A stretch of DNA of 64,000 nt, from NCBI GenBank assembly GCA_965153355.1, contig OZ231127.1:15624001-15688000 (forward strand). Reading direction: 5' to 3'. The notes beneath the pieces were generated by a model. The model made no database searches, had not been told where the DNA came from, and saw only the letters and a program-made list of their open reading frames with translations. This document shows positions 35,741-48,290 of this stretch, one piece after another; position 1 is the stretch's first letter; each line of letters begins with the position of its first letter. A program made the translations under genes and the position numbers. This DNA comes from Flaccisagitta enflata. Its lineage: Eukaryota; Chaetognatha; Sagittoidea; Aphragmophora.

Positions 35741-35930
35741 ACACCCCTTACAAAATTAGGCGAACTGGGAGTTTTTCTTCAAATCATTCTCCTGTCTAAA
35801 CGGTTTGAGCTACAGATGCCAGATTGGACTCAAATGAAAGATATTTTAATTTTCTTTCATTTGAGTCCAATCTGGCATCTGTAGCTCAAACAGGAAAAAC
35901 TCCCAGTTCGCCTAATTTTGTAAGGGGTGT
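35741..35930. mobile_element. 190 bp palindromic MITE with TA duplication
   Basis: The ends ACACCCCTTACAAAATTAGG are mirrored at the right, and TA flanks both ends (35739-35740, 35931-35932). The arms run through CGAACTGGGAGTTTTT and meet at GAGCTACAGATGCCAGATTG around a loop of about 10 bases. The left arm carries about 25 extra bases. The centre motif is shared with 12428-13017. Confidence 0.92.
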
Positions 35931-36313
35931 TAAGGCCTTGCGTATGGCGTTTTTTTCCGCGGTTTCGGTTCGGGTTCAGAATACCTCAAAACCTTTCCTC
36001 GGTTTTCCAACGGGTTTATATTGGTTTTTTAAGTAGATTTAGTAACAAAAAATCTCAGGTTATTTGCCAGAGAAAAAAAAATGAGAGAAAATAAAAGAGG
36101 AAAAATGAGAGAAAGAGAGAAAATAATAGAAGAAGAAAGAAAATTGAGAAAAAAAGGAAAACACATATACAAACACACAGATATGGACACAGACACATTG
36201 AGACAGCACTGAGACAGCAGAATATCTGAGAAAAAGGTGAGCAAAAAAGGGACAAAAATAAGTTTGAACAACAAAATGAAAAAAAAAAACAAGGAAATAA
36301 AAGCAACTAAGTA

Positions 36314-36329
36314 GAGAGAGAGAGAGAGA

Positions 36330-36384
<55 letters not shown>
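36314..36384. repeat. (GA)n then (CA)n microsatellite
   Basis: A short GA tract joined to a CA tract of about 52 bases, with CAGACA variants beyond it. Confidence 0.96.
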
Positions 36385-36386
<2 letters not shown>

Positions 36387-36508
36387 ACAGACACACACAG
36401 ACACACATATACACACACCTTATATTATCAATAAAGTAAAAAAAATATACAAAATAATTTGATGAGTGAAAGTTTGAAAGAACAATATAGTAGCAAAAAT
36501 GTTATAGA

Positions 36509-36698
36509 AACAAGGCCGGATAAACGACCATCAGTTGCCGACGGGTGGGCAGGGGTGGAAATATGCGATTTCCCACTTTTCAACTCGAGCGTGACAGACC
36601 AACCAACCGACCGACCAACCATCCGACCAACCAACCAACCAACCGACCAATGAACGGACGGACAAAGCCTCTTATAAAGTTGCGTGTCCGCAACTAAA
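36509..36698 (+). mobile_element. AHE copy, complete type A
   Basis: It starts ACAAGGCCGGATAAACGACC, has box AGTTGCCGACGGGTGGGCAG, a GACCAACC run, GACAAAGCCTCTTATAAAGT and the terminal hairpin AGTTGCGTGTCCGCAACT followed by AAAAAA. The right hairpin half matches the box with one mismatch. Confidence 0.9.
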
Positions 36699-37639
<941 letters not shown>

Positions 37640-37852
37640 AATAATATATCTGCAGAAGAAAGATTAACCAGCAAAGTGGAAAGTGAGTGTGAGAAAGCAA
37701 GAGGATAAGAGTGAGAGATCAAGGTTGTAAGAGCTAGACTAAGAGGAGAAAGAATAAGTTAGAAAATTTAGAACGAAGTAAAGAAAAGGATACGAAAGAG
37801 ACTGAGCGAGTAGATGATGAAATAAAGAAATGGGGTGGTGTAAAAAAACAAA

Positions 37853-38000
37853 ACAAGGCCGGATACACGGCAACCCAGTCGCGGACGGTTGGGAAGGAGC
37901 CGTAGTGCAAAAACCGCTCGTAATTCAAAAATGTTACGGGACGGACCTACCGACGGACCGATCGACACGGCGAGGTATAGAGTCGCGTGTCCGCGACTAA
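37853..38000 (+). mobile_element. AHE copy, complete type C
   Basis: It starts ACAAGGCCGGATACACGGCA, box AGTCGCGGACGGTTGGGAAG, a GACC run, CGACACGGCGAGGTATAGAG, and hairpin AGTCGCGTGTCCGCGACT. The right half GTCCGCGACT is the exact complement of the box. Confidence 0.92.
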
Positions 38001-38186
38001 CAAGGCCGGAGACCATAGTGGCGCGCGTATGGACCGTTAAGCTGGTAGGCAGTTGAGACATCAGCAAACCTCTTTATGTTAAGTTTTCGTCAAAAATGCC
38101 ACAAGAGAGAAAAAAATGTGACGGACGGAAAAACAGACCGACCGAGCGCAAATTGGATTTTTAGAGTCGCGTAACACACGACTAAA
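38000..38186 (+). mobile_element. AHE copy joined head-to-tail to the previous one
   Basis: ACAAGGCCGGAGACCATAGT follows directly on the CTA of the preceding copy. It ends TTAGAGTCGCGTAACACACG then ACTAAAAAG. The interior is diverged, with a weak GACC run. The abutting copies suggest either tandem products or insertion next to an existing end. Confidence 0.78.
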
Positions 38187-38277
38187 AAGACAATTGTCAG
38201 AGAGCTGGCATGAGAAAATCACTACGTAAATTTTGTGATGCTATTTTTGTTTCATTTTCTCTCTCTCTCTGTCTCTC

Positions 38278-38478
<201 letters not shown>

Positions 38479-38547
38479 ATGAGGCTGCTTACGCGTGAGC
38501 TTAATGGCAACTTAAAGGCGCGATTGTATTGACGTTTTGCGTCTTTT

Positions 38548-38725
38548 TTTAGTCATCCGCACGCGACACTCTTTTAATCGCAATGGCAGCCAGTCGATCC
38601 GTCCGTCCGTCCGACCGGCCTTATATGAGTTTTATAGATTCCTGATTTTTAGTCGCGCACTAGCAACTCTTGAAGAAACTTTGTTTGTCCTTAGGACGGT
38701 TTGTCCATTCCATTGATCGCATATA
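38548..38725 (-). mobile_element. Two decayed AHE hairpin-end fragments
   Basis: TTTAGTCATCCGCACGCGAC at 38548 with a GTCC run, and TTTTAGTCGCGCACTAGCAA at 38647 with TTTGTCC. Neither has a 5' end. Confidence 0.5.
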
Positions 38726-38824
38726 TCTTATCCCGTGTTACATTCTCTTGCCGTTGACGATTTAAAAAAAAAATCGTTTGGAGTAAAAACAATTTATTGG
38801 TTTACTTTTCTAAAAAAAAACTAA

Positions 38825-38888
38825 AGCAAGGCCGGATAGACGGCCATTAAGTAGTCGCTTCCGGGTGGGCAGCGTCAGTAATGCGTGT
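38825..38888 (+). mobile_element. AHE 5' fragment
   Basis: CAAGGCCGGATAGACGGCCA then TTAAGTAGTCGCTTCCGGGT and GGGCAGCG. The rest is missing; an oppositely oriented copy begins 74 bases on. Confidence 0.7.
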
Positions 38889-38961
38889 GGGCGAGGGCGT
38901 CCTCATCATCTTCGTTATCTGGTCTCGCCTTCACCGTGCCTTCACCGCTAGCTCCTCTTTC

Positions 38962-39186
38962 TAGTCGCGTGCTACACGACTTCACAACCCGCTTTGTCAG
39001 TCGGTCCGTCGGTCCGTCGGTCTGTCGGTCCGTTGGTCCGTCGGTCCGTCCGCCCATCACACTTTACTGTTTTTGTTTTTTTGCGGTTTTTGGCCTCTCT
39101 GCTACTGCCCAAACGATCATTTGACTTGAAATTCGGCCCCTGTCCACCCGCACGCGACTGGGGAAGCCGTGTATCCGGCCTTGTTT
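38962..39186 (-). mobile_element. AHE copy, complete type B
   Basis: The plus strand starts TAGTCGCGTGCTACACGACT, then TCACAACCCGCTTTGTCAGT, a GGTCCGTC run, CTGCCCAAACGATCATTTGA, CCACCCGCACGCGACTGGGG and ends AAGCCGTGTATCCGGCCTTG. Confidence 0.9.
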
Positions 39187-39350
39187 AAGCCACATGGAGG
39201 AAAGAAACGGATACCCAGCCAAACTTCATGAAACCGTCACAGTGGCTTTGACTGGCCCAGTCGGCAAAGAATTGTTGGTAACAAAAAATGTTTGGAAAAA
39301 TCGAAAAAGTTTGCCCCTTGACTAATACAGAACTAGTGATGACAATGGGA

Positions 39351-39490
39351 ACAAGGCCAAGTAGGCCAATAGGTGCGACGTGTGGATCGTCGAACGAATG
39401 CGTTACCGACAGACAGACCGACCGACCGACCAACCGACCAACCGACCGACGGACACAGCCAGTTATAGAGGTGCTTTGTCGCACCTAAAA
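39351..39490 (+). mobile_element. AHE copy with divergent AGGTGCGAC stem
   Basis: It starts ACAAGGCCAAGTAGGCCAAT, has the box AGGTGCGACG, a GACC/AACC run, CAGCCAGTTATAGAGGTGCT and ends TTGTCGCACCTAAAAGG. The terminal hairpin pairs AGGTGC with GCACCT, and GTCGCACCT is the exact complement of the 5' box, although the stem differs from every other subfamily here. Confidence 0.85.
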
Positions 39491-39635
39491 GGACGAGAGA
39501 GAAACGGGAGAGAAAATAGGAATGAGAATAAGTTTTGCGATCTGTGACCGGATCTAGGCCATCAGCTCCCTCACGAAAACACTGGAAAACAGTCCAATCC
39601 CATGAATATGAATCACAAGACTTAAAAACAAAGTC

Positions 39636-40615
39636 AACGACAACGACAACGACAACGGAAACGATGACGACGACGACGACGATGATGGTGATGATGGAGA
39701 CGACGACGATGATGATGATGATGATGAAGACGATGACGACGGCAATGATGACAACGATAACAACGATGACGGCAAAGGTTTTCAGAACAATAACGGCACC
39801 AATAATAACGACAATGAAGTCGATTATAAAAAAAAACAACAAAAAAACAAACAAAACAAAAATACAACAACAAAAACATAAACATAACTAATTATTCAGA
39901 TTTATAATTTTTGGACCGAATGTTTGGCTTTGTGAAGAAAAAAAAATTACCAGAGTTTCCTCATTCTGCTGCAAATTTCCCTTTGATGCCTCGCTTTTCA
40001 AGGATTTGCGACTTAATCAAAAGCTTTCTCTGCACTGTCCTTCCCTCCGCCCATCTGTTAGTCTGTCTGTGGGTTGAAAAGTGTGTCTGCGTGTCTGTGT
40101 GTCTGTGTGTCCGTGTGTCTGTATGTCTGTGGGTTAAAAAGTGTGTCTGTGTCTGTGGATTAATAAGTTTATAATTCTACAAAAGCAATTTCATTTAATC
40201 CAATTGGATAATTAGTTATTAACGTCTTGCTACAGGTGTTGGACCAACACCTGTAGCTATAAGTATTTAGTCACTGTTGGCCTTGTTATTTTTGTATCTC
40301 TAAAAGAGAATTACCTTGTCCGTCCGTCGTCTTACTCCCAGTTTTAGATGCGTCAACGCATGGCCACCGCTATATTTGACGTCGTCATTTTCGTCATCGT
40401 CGTCGTCTCCGTCACCATCGTCACCATCGTTGTCATCATCGTCGGCATTATAGTCGTCGTCATCGTCGTCGCCATCAGCACCATCATCATAGTCGTCGTC
40501 TCTGTCATCATCGTCACCATCGCCATAATCGTCATCATCGTCATCATCGTCATCGTCGTTGTTGTCATCAGCGCTATCATCATAGTCGTCGTCGTCGTTG
40601 CCATAAACATCGTTT
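39636..40615. repeat. Two degenerate GAC/GAT and GTC/ATC tracts
   Basis: Imperfect trinucleotide tracts at 39636-39775 (GAC, GAT) and 40376-40615 (GTC, ATC). They are roughly each other's complement. The sequence between them (39776-40375) shows no gene. Confidence 0.85.
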
Positions 40616-41030
40616 TTCTCGTCTAGAAAGTAATTTATCTTCCATGTGGTCAATGGAACAAAACCCGTTTTACTGCGACTGTTAAAACGGATTATCCAAT
40701 AACATCGCAGTAGTCAAGTAACCATATATTTTGTATGGTTATAATAACAAATAAGGCAGAAAAGCAAATCTGATATGAGGTTGAAATCTCGCTCCATACA
40801 TGATAAATGGATAGATCCTTTCAGCATGAAAGTACGCACGTGAATTGCTTTGGTCCGTTGGTCAGTCCGTTGCCGTTCCGTTCCGGGCTATCCACGTCTA
40901 TGCGAGCTGTGTTTACGACACTGCTCCTGTTCAATGACCAGAAGGGCTCCTGTACCGCTGCCGCTTCCCAACCAAGCGCAATTATATAATATATAGGCCT
41001 TAATCAGTATCAGCAAGCTCAGCCGGGCCA
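40616..41030. other. No recognisable feature
   Basis: A few GTCC/GTTC motifs near 40855-40890 may be an AHE remnant. Nothing else is seen. Confidence 0.4.
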
Positions 41031-41790
41031 AAAAAGTGTCCCATATCCAGCCTCTAATCAACCCACAACCATCCCAAAAGACTAAAACCACCTTCACTAT
41101 CAGCCAGATCATCCGAGCCAAAGAAAATTCCCATATCCAGTCTCTTACCACGCAGTTACCACTTCAAAGGACTCAAACCACCTTCACTTTAAGCCAGATC
41201 AGCCAAGCCAAAGAAAGTGCCCATACCCAGTCTCTGACCACGCAGTTACCACTTCAAAGGACTCAAACCACCTTCACTTTAAGCCAGATCAGCCAAGCCA
41301 AAGAAAGTGCCCATACCCAGTCTCTGACCACGCAGTTACCACTTCAAAGGACTCAAACCACCTTCACTTTAAGCCAGATCATCCGAGCCAAAGAAAATTC
41401 CCATACCCAGTCTCTGACCACGCAGTTACCACTTCAAAGGACTCAAACCACCTTCACTTTAAGCCAGATCATCCGAGCCAAAGAAAATTCCCATACCCAG
41501 TCTCTGACCACGCAGTTACCACTTCAAAGGACTCAAACCACCTTCACTTTAAGCCAGATCAGCCAAGCCAAAGAAAGTGCCCATACCCAAGCTCTAACCA
41601 CCCCAGCAACCACTTCAAAAGACTAAAGCCACCTTCACTATGACCCAGTTCATACGGGCTAAAGTAAATTCCCATACCTCTCCTTTTACCACCCAGTTAC
41701 CACTCCAAAGGACTCAAACCATCTTCATTATGAGCCAGAACAACCGATTAAAAGAAATCTCCCATACCCAGCCTCTAGCCCCCTTTTGTC
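41031..41790. repeat. 90 bp tandem repeat, open frame of 30-residue units
   Basis: ACTTCAAAGGACTCAAACCA recurs at exactly 41161, 41251, 41341, 41431 and 41521, with more diverged units on both sides (about eight in all). The period is a multiple of three and the plus-strand frame from 41036 stays open for 196 codons; it reads TQLPLQRTQTTFTLSQ then a variable block in each unit. Two unit types alternate irregularly: AGCCAAGCCAAAGAAAGTGC and ATCCGAGCCAAAGAAAATTC. Stops at 41626 and the absence of splice signals make a coding role unproven. Confidence 0.93.
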
Positions 41791-41940
41791 CCCCCCCCCC
41801 TTTATGTCACCCCCTTTCTACCTCTCTAGTAGATTCTAGTAGATCTATTCTAGAAAGGCTTTCTAAGCTGATGAACCTTTAGAATTGGAAAAAAAGATCA
41901 TAAGTTGAATGAAAGTTTTTTGATGGAAAATCAAAACAAA

Positions 41941-41941
<1 letters not shown>

Positions 41942-41970
<29 letters not shown>
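41942..41970. repeat. A homopolymer
   Basis: About 29 A residues. Confidence 0.95.
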
Positions 41971-41976
<6 letters not shown>

Positions 41977-42324
41977 GTTTCTCTTTCTTTTTTCTTTGTT
42001 TTTACTCCCTTTTTTTAATGCAAAGAGACAAGAACCATATACCCAGGTGTCATCTGTAGGGCTACTCAAAAAAGAAGGGGCCTAATTTTATGCTTTAGCC
42101 TAATTTTTTTGCTAAAGCTAGTTGGAGAAAAAAACTCTGTTCTGGTGAAGAAAAAAGAAGGTTAAGAAGTTTGAAATAGGGTCAAATATGGGATGGAATG
42201 TCGCAAATTTGAAATCCTCATTGTTGATATTTTGAAATTTTCACGTACATTCAGGTACTTTCCCTGAAGAAGGCTGGAAACGGTCGAAATATAGGGGTGA
42301 AAAAAATTCATGCATTTCTTTCAA

Positions 42325-42352
42325 TCTCTCTTTCTTTCTTTCTTTCTTTCGT

Positions 42353-42415
<63 letters not shown>

Positions 42416-42569
42416 CTCTTTCATCTTTTTTACTTTTTTCTCTCTTTTTTCTTTTTTTCTTTCTTTCTTCTTTATTTTTTACCTTTTCTAAGGGGCGTAT
42501 TTGATGGGGCGTCAGGGGCAGCAGCTGCTGCCTTTTTTGTTTGGGCACAAACCCCATCGGGACACAGAT

Positions 42570-42638
<69 letters not shown>
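42325..42638. repeat. (CTTT)n and (GA)n microsatellites
   Basis: CTTT at 42325-42418 grading into T-rich pyrimidine sequence, then GA at 42575-42638. Confidence 0.96.
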
Positions 42639-42640
<2 letters not shown>

Positions 42641-42907
42641 TCAAAATCTTTCCAGCTGTAGTACAATGGGGTTTTATGGGATCGATCTACAGAGCCTATT
42701 CATCCCCTCTTTTAGTTGTCTTGGTTGATGCCCTCGACCTTCTTCATCAACCAAATCGATCTAAATCATTTCACCTATCCAAGTTTTCACCAAAAAATCA
42801 AAATTCTCCTTAAAATGTCTGATGGAAAACTATTTCACTACATTAAAAGCATTAAAAGCAATACTAATTAGTTATTTTAATTGCATAATAAGCTTCATAG
42901 GTATTAG

Positions 42908-43096
42908 AACAAGGCTGGATACACGGCTACTAAAGTTGTGTGCGGGTGGGCAGGGGCCATATTTGAGGTCACCAGACCATTTGGGCAGGAGCAGTGAGGT
43001 CAAAGAAATAAAATCATAAAAAAAAGTACAGTGTGACCAACCAACCAACCAACCAACGGACAAAGCGGGTTGTAGAGTAGCGTGCACGCGACTAAA
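42908..43096 (+). mobile_element. AHE copy, complete type B
   Basis: It starts ACAAGGCTGGATACACGGCT, box AGTTGTGTGCGGGTGGGCAG, then GGTCACCAGACCATTTGGGC, a CAACCAAC run, GGACAAAGCGGGTTGTAGAG and hairpin AGTAGCGTGCACGCGACTAA. Confidence 0.9.
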
Positions 43097-43172
43097 AATC
43101 ATTGTGACACAAGACTCGTTGGGACACAGATTTTGGCTTGCTGCCCCAAAAATTTGGGCTCGAATACGCCCC

Positions 43173-43340
<168 letters not shown>

Positions 43341-43540
43341 GCTATTATTGCCGCTTCTCCTCTGGCGCGATTTTTATCCTTCTCCTTTGAAGCCATTATC
43401 ATCGTCATCGTTGTTATCGTCTCTGTTCTGTCCTTCTGTTTTTGCCATTAAGTTCACCAGGGTGGCCTCGTTAACTTCGTTATCTTCGTCATTTACATGA
43501 TCATAGCCAGTATGTTAACATCGTTGACGCCGCCCGCTCT

Positions 43541-43825
<285 letters not shown>

Positions 43826-44014
43826 ATTCCCTGAGCCACCTGTTGCATTTGCTAGACTCGTTAGTCAATGGAATGTGGTCTTTGATTGATTATTTTACAT
43901 ATGGCACCAGTTGGAAGCAAAGCTGTCATGTTTGTCAGAAAAGGAAAGCCCAGGTTTGACGTGGACACACAAAAAAAAAATTATGGCACTGGAAGGAAAA
44001 ATGAATGACAGCGC

Positions 44015-44120
44015 GTCAAATACGGATCTGCGGACAAATACGGATCTGCTGTGCATCTGCGGTGCACGTGCAACCGGGGGTGCATCCGCGGTGCATCTCA
44101 AGTGCATTTGCGGTGCACAT
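44015..44120. repeat. Degenerate GGTGCAT-type repeat
   Basis: AAATACGGATCTGCGGAC is repeated twice, followed by about five variants of a 12-15 base unit centred on GCGGTGCATCT. The surrounding 43830-44910 otherwise shows no gene. Confidence 0.7.
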
Positions 44121-44379
44121 TATTCATCACGGAATTTCACTGCCAAATATACGGACAAAATTGGACATAAATCACCATTCATTTTAATAGCGCCCAAGGC
44201 AAATTTGAAATCTTATTCTTCAAGTACCTATCCGACTGACAGGACAATTCAGACTCGGTCCTTTTCCCAGACACACAATGAACATATCGTCTTTAAGATG
44301 TTTTTCTTTTTTGAAAATTAAATCGTCGGAATACAATTACGAAATCACATTTGATGATAAATAAATAAACACACACACA

Positions 44380-44913
44380 GACGTGCTTTTACGGGGGTGG
44401 GGGGGGGGGGGAGCAGTGATGCCCAAGACCGTAAAAACAAAAACAAAAAAGTAAAATATGACAAACCGACCGACGGGCACTAAACTTGATATCACATCAA
44501 GGGGGGGGGGGGATGGAGAATTGGCAATAGAGTTATAAGAAATGGCAATTCAAGACATTAGTTAGATTAATCTCGCTGAGTTTTTTCTTATCAAATAAGT
44601 CAATTCCTTCAGCACCAGACTCAGTCACCAGACGGCAACATTTTCAATCAAAGGCAAAACGAATTTCTTGAGCCGAAGAAACGTCATTATTGGGCGCGGT
44701 TCTTAATCAGCCAACTGGCTTTCTATTTTCCTAAATTTCTTTTCTTTATAAAAGCCATTCATTCCTTTTTTTTAATCAATCTGGCCCACATTGTCAGCGA
44801 CCCCGAGGTGTTGACTGTTGATGACCACTGATCACTAGTTGATGAGCAGTCGTGACGGTTATACACATGACATACGTAGACAGGCCCGTGAGGTTTTACA
44901 CATGAGGAAACGT
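44380..44913. other. G-runs and unclassified sequence
   Basis: Two poly-G tracts (about 44393-44412 and 44501-44512) border a short ACCGACCGACGG fragment. No gene is supported. Confidence 0.45.
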
Positions 44914-45025
44914 TGTAAGTCGCGGACACGCAACTCCATAGGAGGCTTTTTTTCGTCAGTCCGTCAATTGGTCTATTCATTGGTCAATCTGTTGGTCTTT
45001 CTATTGGTCCGTCCATGAAAAAATA
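44914..45025 (-). mobile_element. AHE hairpin-end fragment, type A
   Basis: The plus strand reads AAGTCGCGGACACGCAACTC then CATAGGAGGCTTTTTTTCGT and a long GTCN run. The GGCCTTGTT end is missing. Confidence 0.72.
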
Positions 45026-45214
45026 TGCAATTTAGATTCTTCATTTGTAATCGTGTGTGTGTATGGGGGGGGGGGTGTGGGGGTGTAGGTGAGTGTAGAC
45101 GTTGGTTCTTTCTTTGCTTTTGGAAGCTGCTGGCCTTTCAACGTAATGCAATTTTTGCACCCTTTCCATTCATTTTATACTCCTCATCCTCGCATTCTTG
45201 ACTCCTCTTAATGG

Positions 45215-45890
45215 AATATTTTACTCCCCATCCCTTCATTCTGCGCTCTCTATTCTTTCATACTGCGCTCTCCTTTCTTTCATTCTGCCCTCTCCACTCT
45301 TTCATTCTGCGCTCTCCTTTCTTTCATTCTGCACTCTCCTTTCTTTCATTCTGCGCTCTGCATTCTTTCATTCTGCGCTCTCCATTCATTCATTCTCTAC
45401 TCTCTATTCTTTCATTCTGCGCTCTCCACTCTTTCATTCCGCACTCTCCTTTCTTTCATTCTGCGCTCTCCATTCTTTCATTCTGCGCTCTCCATTCATT
45501 CATTCTGTGCTCTCCATTCTTTCCTTCTGCGCTCTCCATTCTTTCATTCTGCGCTCTCCATTCTTTCATTCTGCCCTTTCCTCTCTTTCATTCTGCGCTC
45601 TCCAGTCATTCATTCTGTGCTTTCCATTCTTTCATTCTGCGCTCTCCACTCTTTCATTTTGCACTCTCCTTTCTTTCATTCTACGCTCTGCATTCTTTCA
45701 TTCTGCGCTCTCCATTCTTTCATTCTGCGCTCTCCATTCTTTCATTCTGCGCTCCCCATCCCTTCATTCTGCGATCTCCATTCATTCATTCTGCACTCTC
45801 CATTCATTCATTCTGCGCTCTCCTTTCTCCCATTCTTTGCTCTCCATTCTTACATTCTGCGTTCTCCTTTCTTTTGAACATTCTTTGCTC
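45215..45890. repeat. 22 bp minisatellite, open in all three plus frames
   Basis: About thirty copies of CTTTCATTCTGCGCTCTCCATT. Since 22 is not a multiple of three, every frame reads the same 22-residue peptide cycle, and no frame has a stop for at least 85 codons. Variants (CTTT/CATT, GCGC/GCAC, CCATT/CCTTT) are interspersed. Two more units occur at 46648-46692, 750 bases away, next to a (CA)n tract. Confidence 0.95.
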
Positions 45891-46059
45891 CCCATACTCA
45901 ACGAGCTTCATTGCCTCATCATATCTTCCTTTTGACTCGTGTTATGTTTTGTTTGATGGCGTTTGCGTTGTCTGGAGATGGTTTTTGTCGGGATCAAAGA
46001 GGTCAAAAACGGGCCGCGTATCGAGAAAAAGCGTTAGAAGGAGGAGGAAACCAGTCGCT

Positions 46060-46459
46060 CAAAGGCAATATGTGGTCAGCGATACCCGTTGCCCTGCTTT
46101 GCATGGTTGTGAATCAGAACGAGAGAAAGCAGGGCAGCGGCCCCAAAGAAGACGAAGTCCTGAATAACACAGAGGGACTTTCGTTCATTTGTTTGTCCGT
46201 TTGTCCATCTGTCTGTCCCCCCCAGGCCCTCTCAGGCCTGAAATCTACCCTCCCAAGTCTTAAATCTGAGAGGGCAGATTTAAGGCCTGAGAGAGCAGAT
46301 TTCAGGCCTGAGAGGGCAGATATCAGGCCTGAGAGGGCAGATTTCAGGCCTAAGAGGGCCTGGGCGGGGACAAACAAACAAATGGACGGACCAACAAACG
46401 AACAAACAAAAGTTCCCCTGTGTTCTACAGGTTTTTGTCCCCTTCGGGGCCGCTGCCCA
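46060..46459 (+). mobile_element. GTE element with both TIRs
   Basis: It starts AAGGCAATATGTGGTCAGCG, passes GGGCAGCGGCCCCAAAGAAG, a short CTCTCAGGCCTGAAATCTAC minisatellite that inverts to its complement near 46265, and ends TTCCCCTGTGTTCTACAGGT then CCTTCGGGGCCGCTGCCC. It is the closest relative of 31229-31675. Confidence 0.84.
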
Positions 46460-46690
46460 AAAGAGAGGAACTGGTATTGCTAATAACGTCTCTGCACCGC
46501 AGGCAGAAACAAATTTGCCCACAAGGAATCACCAGTTTCTTCCCCCCTAACATTATAATCATATACACGAAGCAACTAACATAAGCAAGTGCGCATGATT
46601 ACACGCACGCATGAACACACTCAATCATACAAAATCACACGCACACGCATTCTTTCATTCTGCGCTCTCCTTTCTTCCATTCTGCGCTCT

Positions 46691-46692
<2 letters not shown>

Positions 46693-46784
<92 letters not shown>
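46693..46784. repeat. (CA)n microsatellite
   Basis: A CA tract of about 92 bases following the two stray 22 bp units. Confidence 0.97.
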
Positions 46785-46786
<2 letters not shown>

Positions 46787-46914
46787 TTTTTTGGGGGGGG
46801 GGGTTATGGGGAGGCCTGCTTCTTGTCTCCTCGGGAAAAGGCCAGCAGCTTGTCTCTTTGGGAAAGGCTTGCTACTTGTCACCGCAGGAAAAGCTCACTG
46901 CTTATCTCCTTTAC

Positions 46915-47038
46915 CTTTATTACCTTTACCTTTACTACCTTTGCCTTTATTACCTTTACCTTTATTACCTTTACCTTTATTACCTTTACCTTTATTACCT
47001 TCACCTTTATTACCTTTATTACCTTTATTACCTTTATA
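46915..47038. repeat. TTACCTTTA hexamer-based minisatellite
   Basis: ACCTTTATT and ACCTTT units alternate, giving an 18 base period (TTACCTTTACCTTTATTACC). Confidence 0.92.
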
Positions 47039-47829
47039 GGTGAACGTAGAGTTTTGACCTAGATAGTATGTAAGAAGTGCATGTACTTGTATACAAGAAG
47101 GTGATCATCGTTGGTTTCTTAACGTGGGTTGGAAATGGAATCGATGTAGAGAGACTTCTATGGCTTCAAGTTAAAACCAAAACGAAACCCCTATGAAGCC
47201 ATTAAAATGTATTAAAAAGCCATATTGGACAGACGGAGAAACCGACAGACAGTTAAAGCGAGACAACTTTCATGGTAAACAGTTAAAGGCTGGGGGTGGG
47301 TGGGGGGTGGGGGCCGGGGGAACACCTATGGATGGACCCATGGACGAATCAACGTACTGACAAAAAAGAAAGCTCATAGAGTCGCAAATTCACGACTGAA
47401 AAATGGTTGCCTCGCAGATTTATGGTTGGGAAGGTTCTTTGTCAAGTTAGTGGAATTTTGACGCGTTATTGATGAGCAAGATGAAAAATAAAAGAGAACC
47501 AAATGGCCTCACCAGAAACAACGAAGGGTTTTAAAAAATGGCAGAATAAATGACGGCGCGGTACTGCATTTCAGGAAGGACTGGAGAGAGATGTACAAAA
47601 GGAACCTGTAGTCAGGAGAAAGATGGAGGGGTGGGGTGGTGTGGTGTGGGGTGGGGTGGGATGGGATGGGGTGGGGGATTTCTATATCTATTTTGAGCCC
47701 AGTTTTACAAAATCTTTAAACAATCCATTACCAGTAATGGCGGCTGTCGCCGTGAGGAAAAAAGTCGTAAGCATTGATCATTTTTCACTAAGCTTTAGTT
47801 TTTAGTCACTGCAAATCTTTTTTCTATTG
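47039..47829. other. Mixed sequence with a faint AHE hairpin
   Basis: A weak AHE-like end (GAGTCGCAAATTCACGACTG) is at about 47380-47399. G-rich runs occur at 47290-47325 and GGGGTG repeats at 47625-47680. No gene is supported. Confidence 0.4.
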
Positions 47830-48290
47830 GATCAAATCAAAAGCAATTGTATGTATTGATTGCACTGAAAATCAGAGAAAAATAGGACTGAGCCAAATGA
47901 GCTAGATGAGCTAAAATGCTAAAAATCACTCGACCAGACAATCGGCTATGCTCACAGACATTCTTTCTTGTATTTACATGCTTCCATCAAAACAATTATT
48001 TATCTCATTAAAGATCAGAAAAAAAAGACTGAGCTAAATGAGCTAAGTGAGCTAAAATGCTTCAAAACACCCTCACAGATGAGCAGTTATGCTCACTGAT
48101 TTGCTTTTTTGTATCTGCTTTCTTAAACATGATTCAAAATATCTATTCATTTATCACATTTAGTATAAAAAATCGAAACTGAGCTAAATGAGCTAGAATC
48201 CTCCAAAACACCCTCACAGATGAGTAGCTATGCTCATAAACATGTTTTCTTGTATTTGCATGTTCAAAATCCTGCTCAAAATCATAAAAA
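47830..48290. repeat. Tandem repeat, about 145 bp, three copies
   Basis: GACTGAGCYAAATGAGCTA recurs near 47887, 48029 and 48177. Each copy continues with CACCCTCACAGATGAGYAG or a variant, then CTATGCTCA and TTTTCTTGTATTTGCATG. Confidence 0.85.

Noticed and set aside
37981-38000. Integron attC-like recombination sites (paired boxes in an imperfect palindrome)
   Set aside because: There is no integrase, no cassette ORF structure and the sequence is eukaryotic. An asymmetric-TIR mobile element explains the boxes better.
44759-44980. Minus-strand frame with a protein-like middle (VYVCHVYNRHDCSS)
   Set aside because: Its start lies within an AHE hairpin end and there is no supported donor or acceptor pair.
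45198-46167. 318-codon protein-coding gene
   Set aside because: All three forward frames of the 22 bp repeat are open, so the open frame carries no coding signal.
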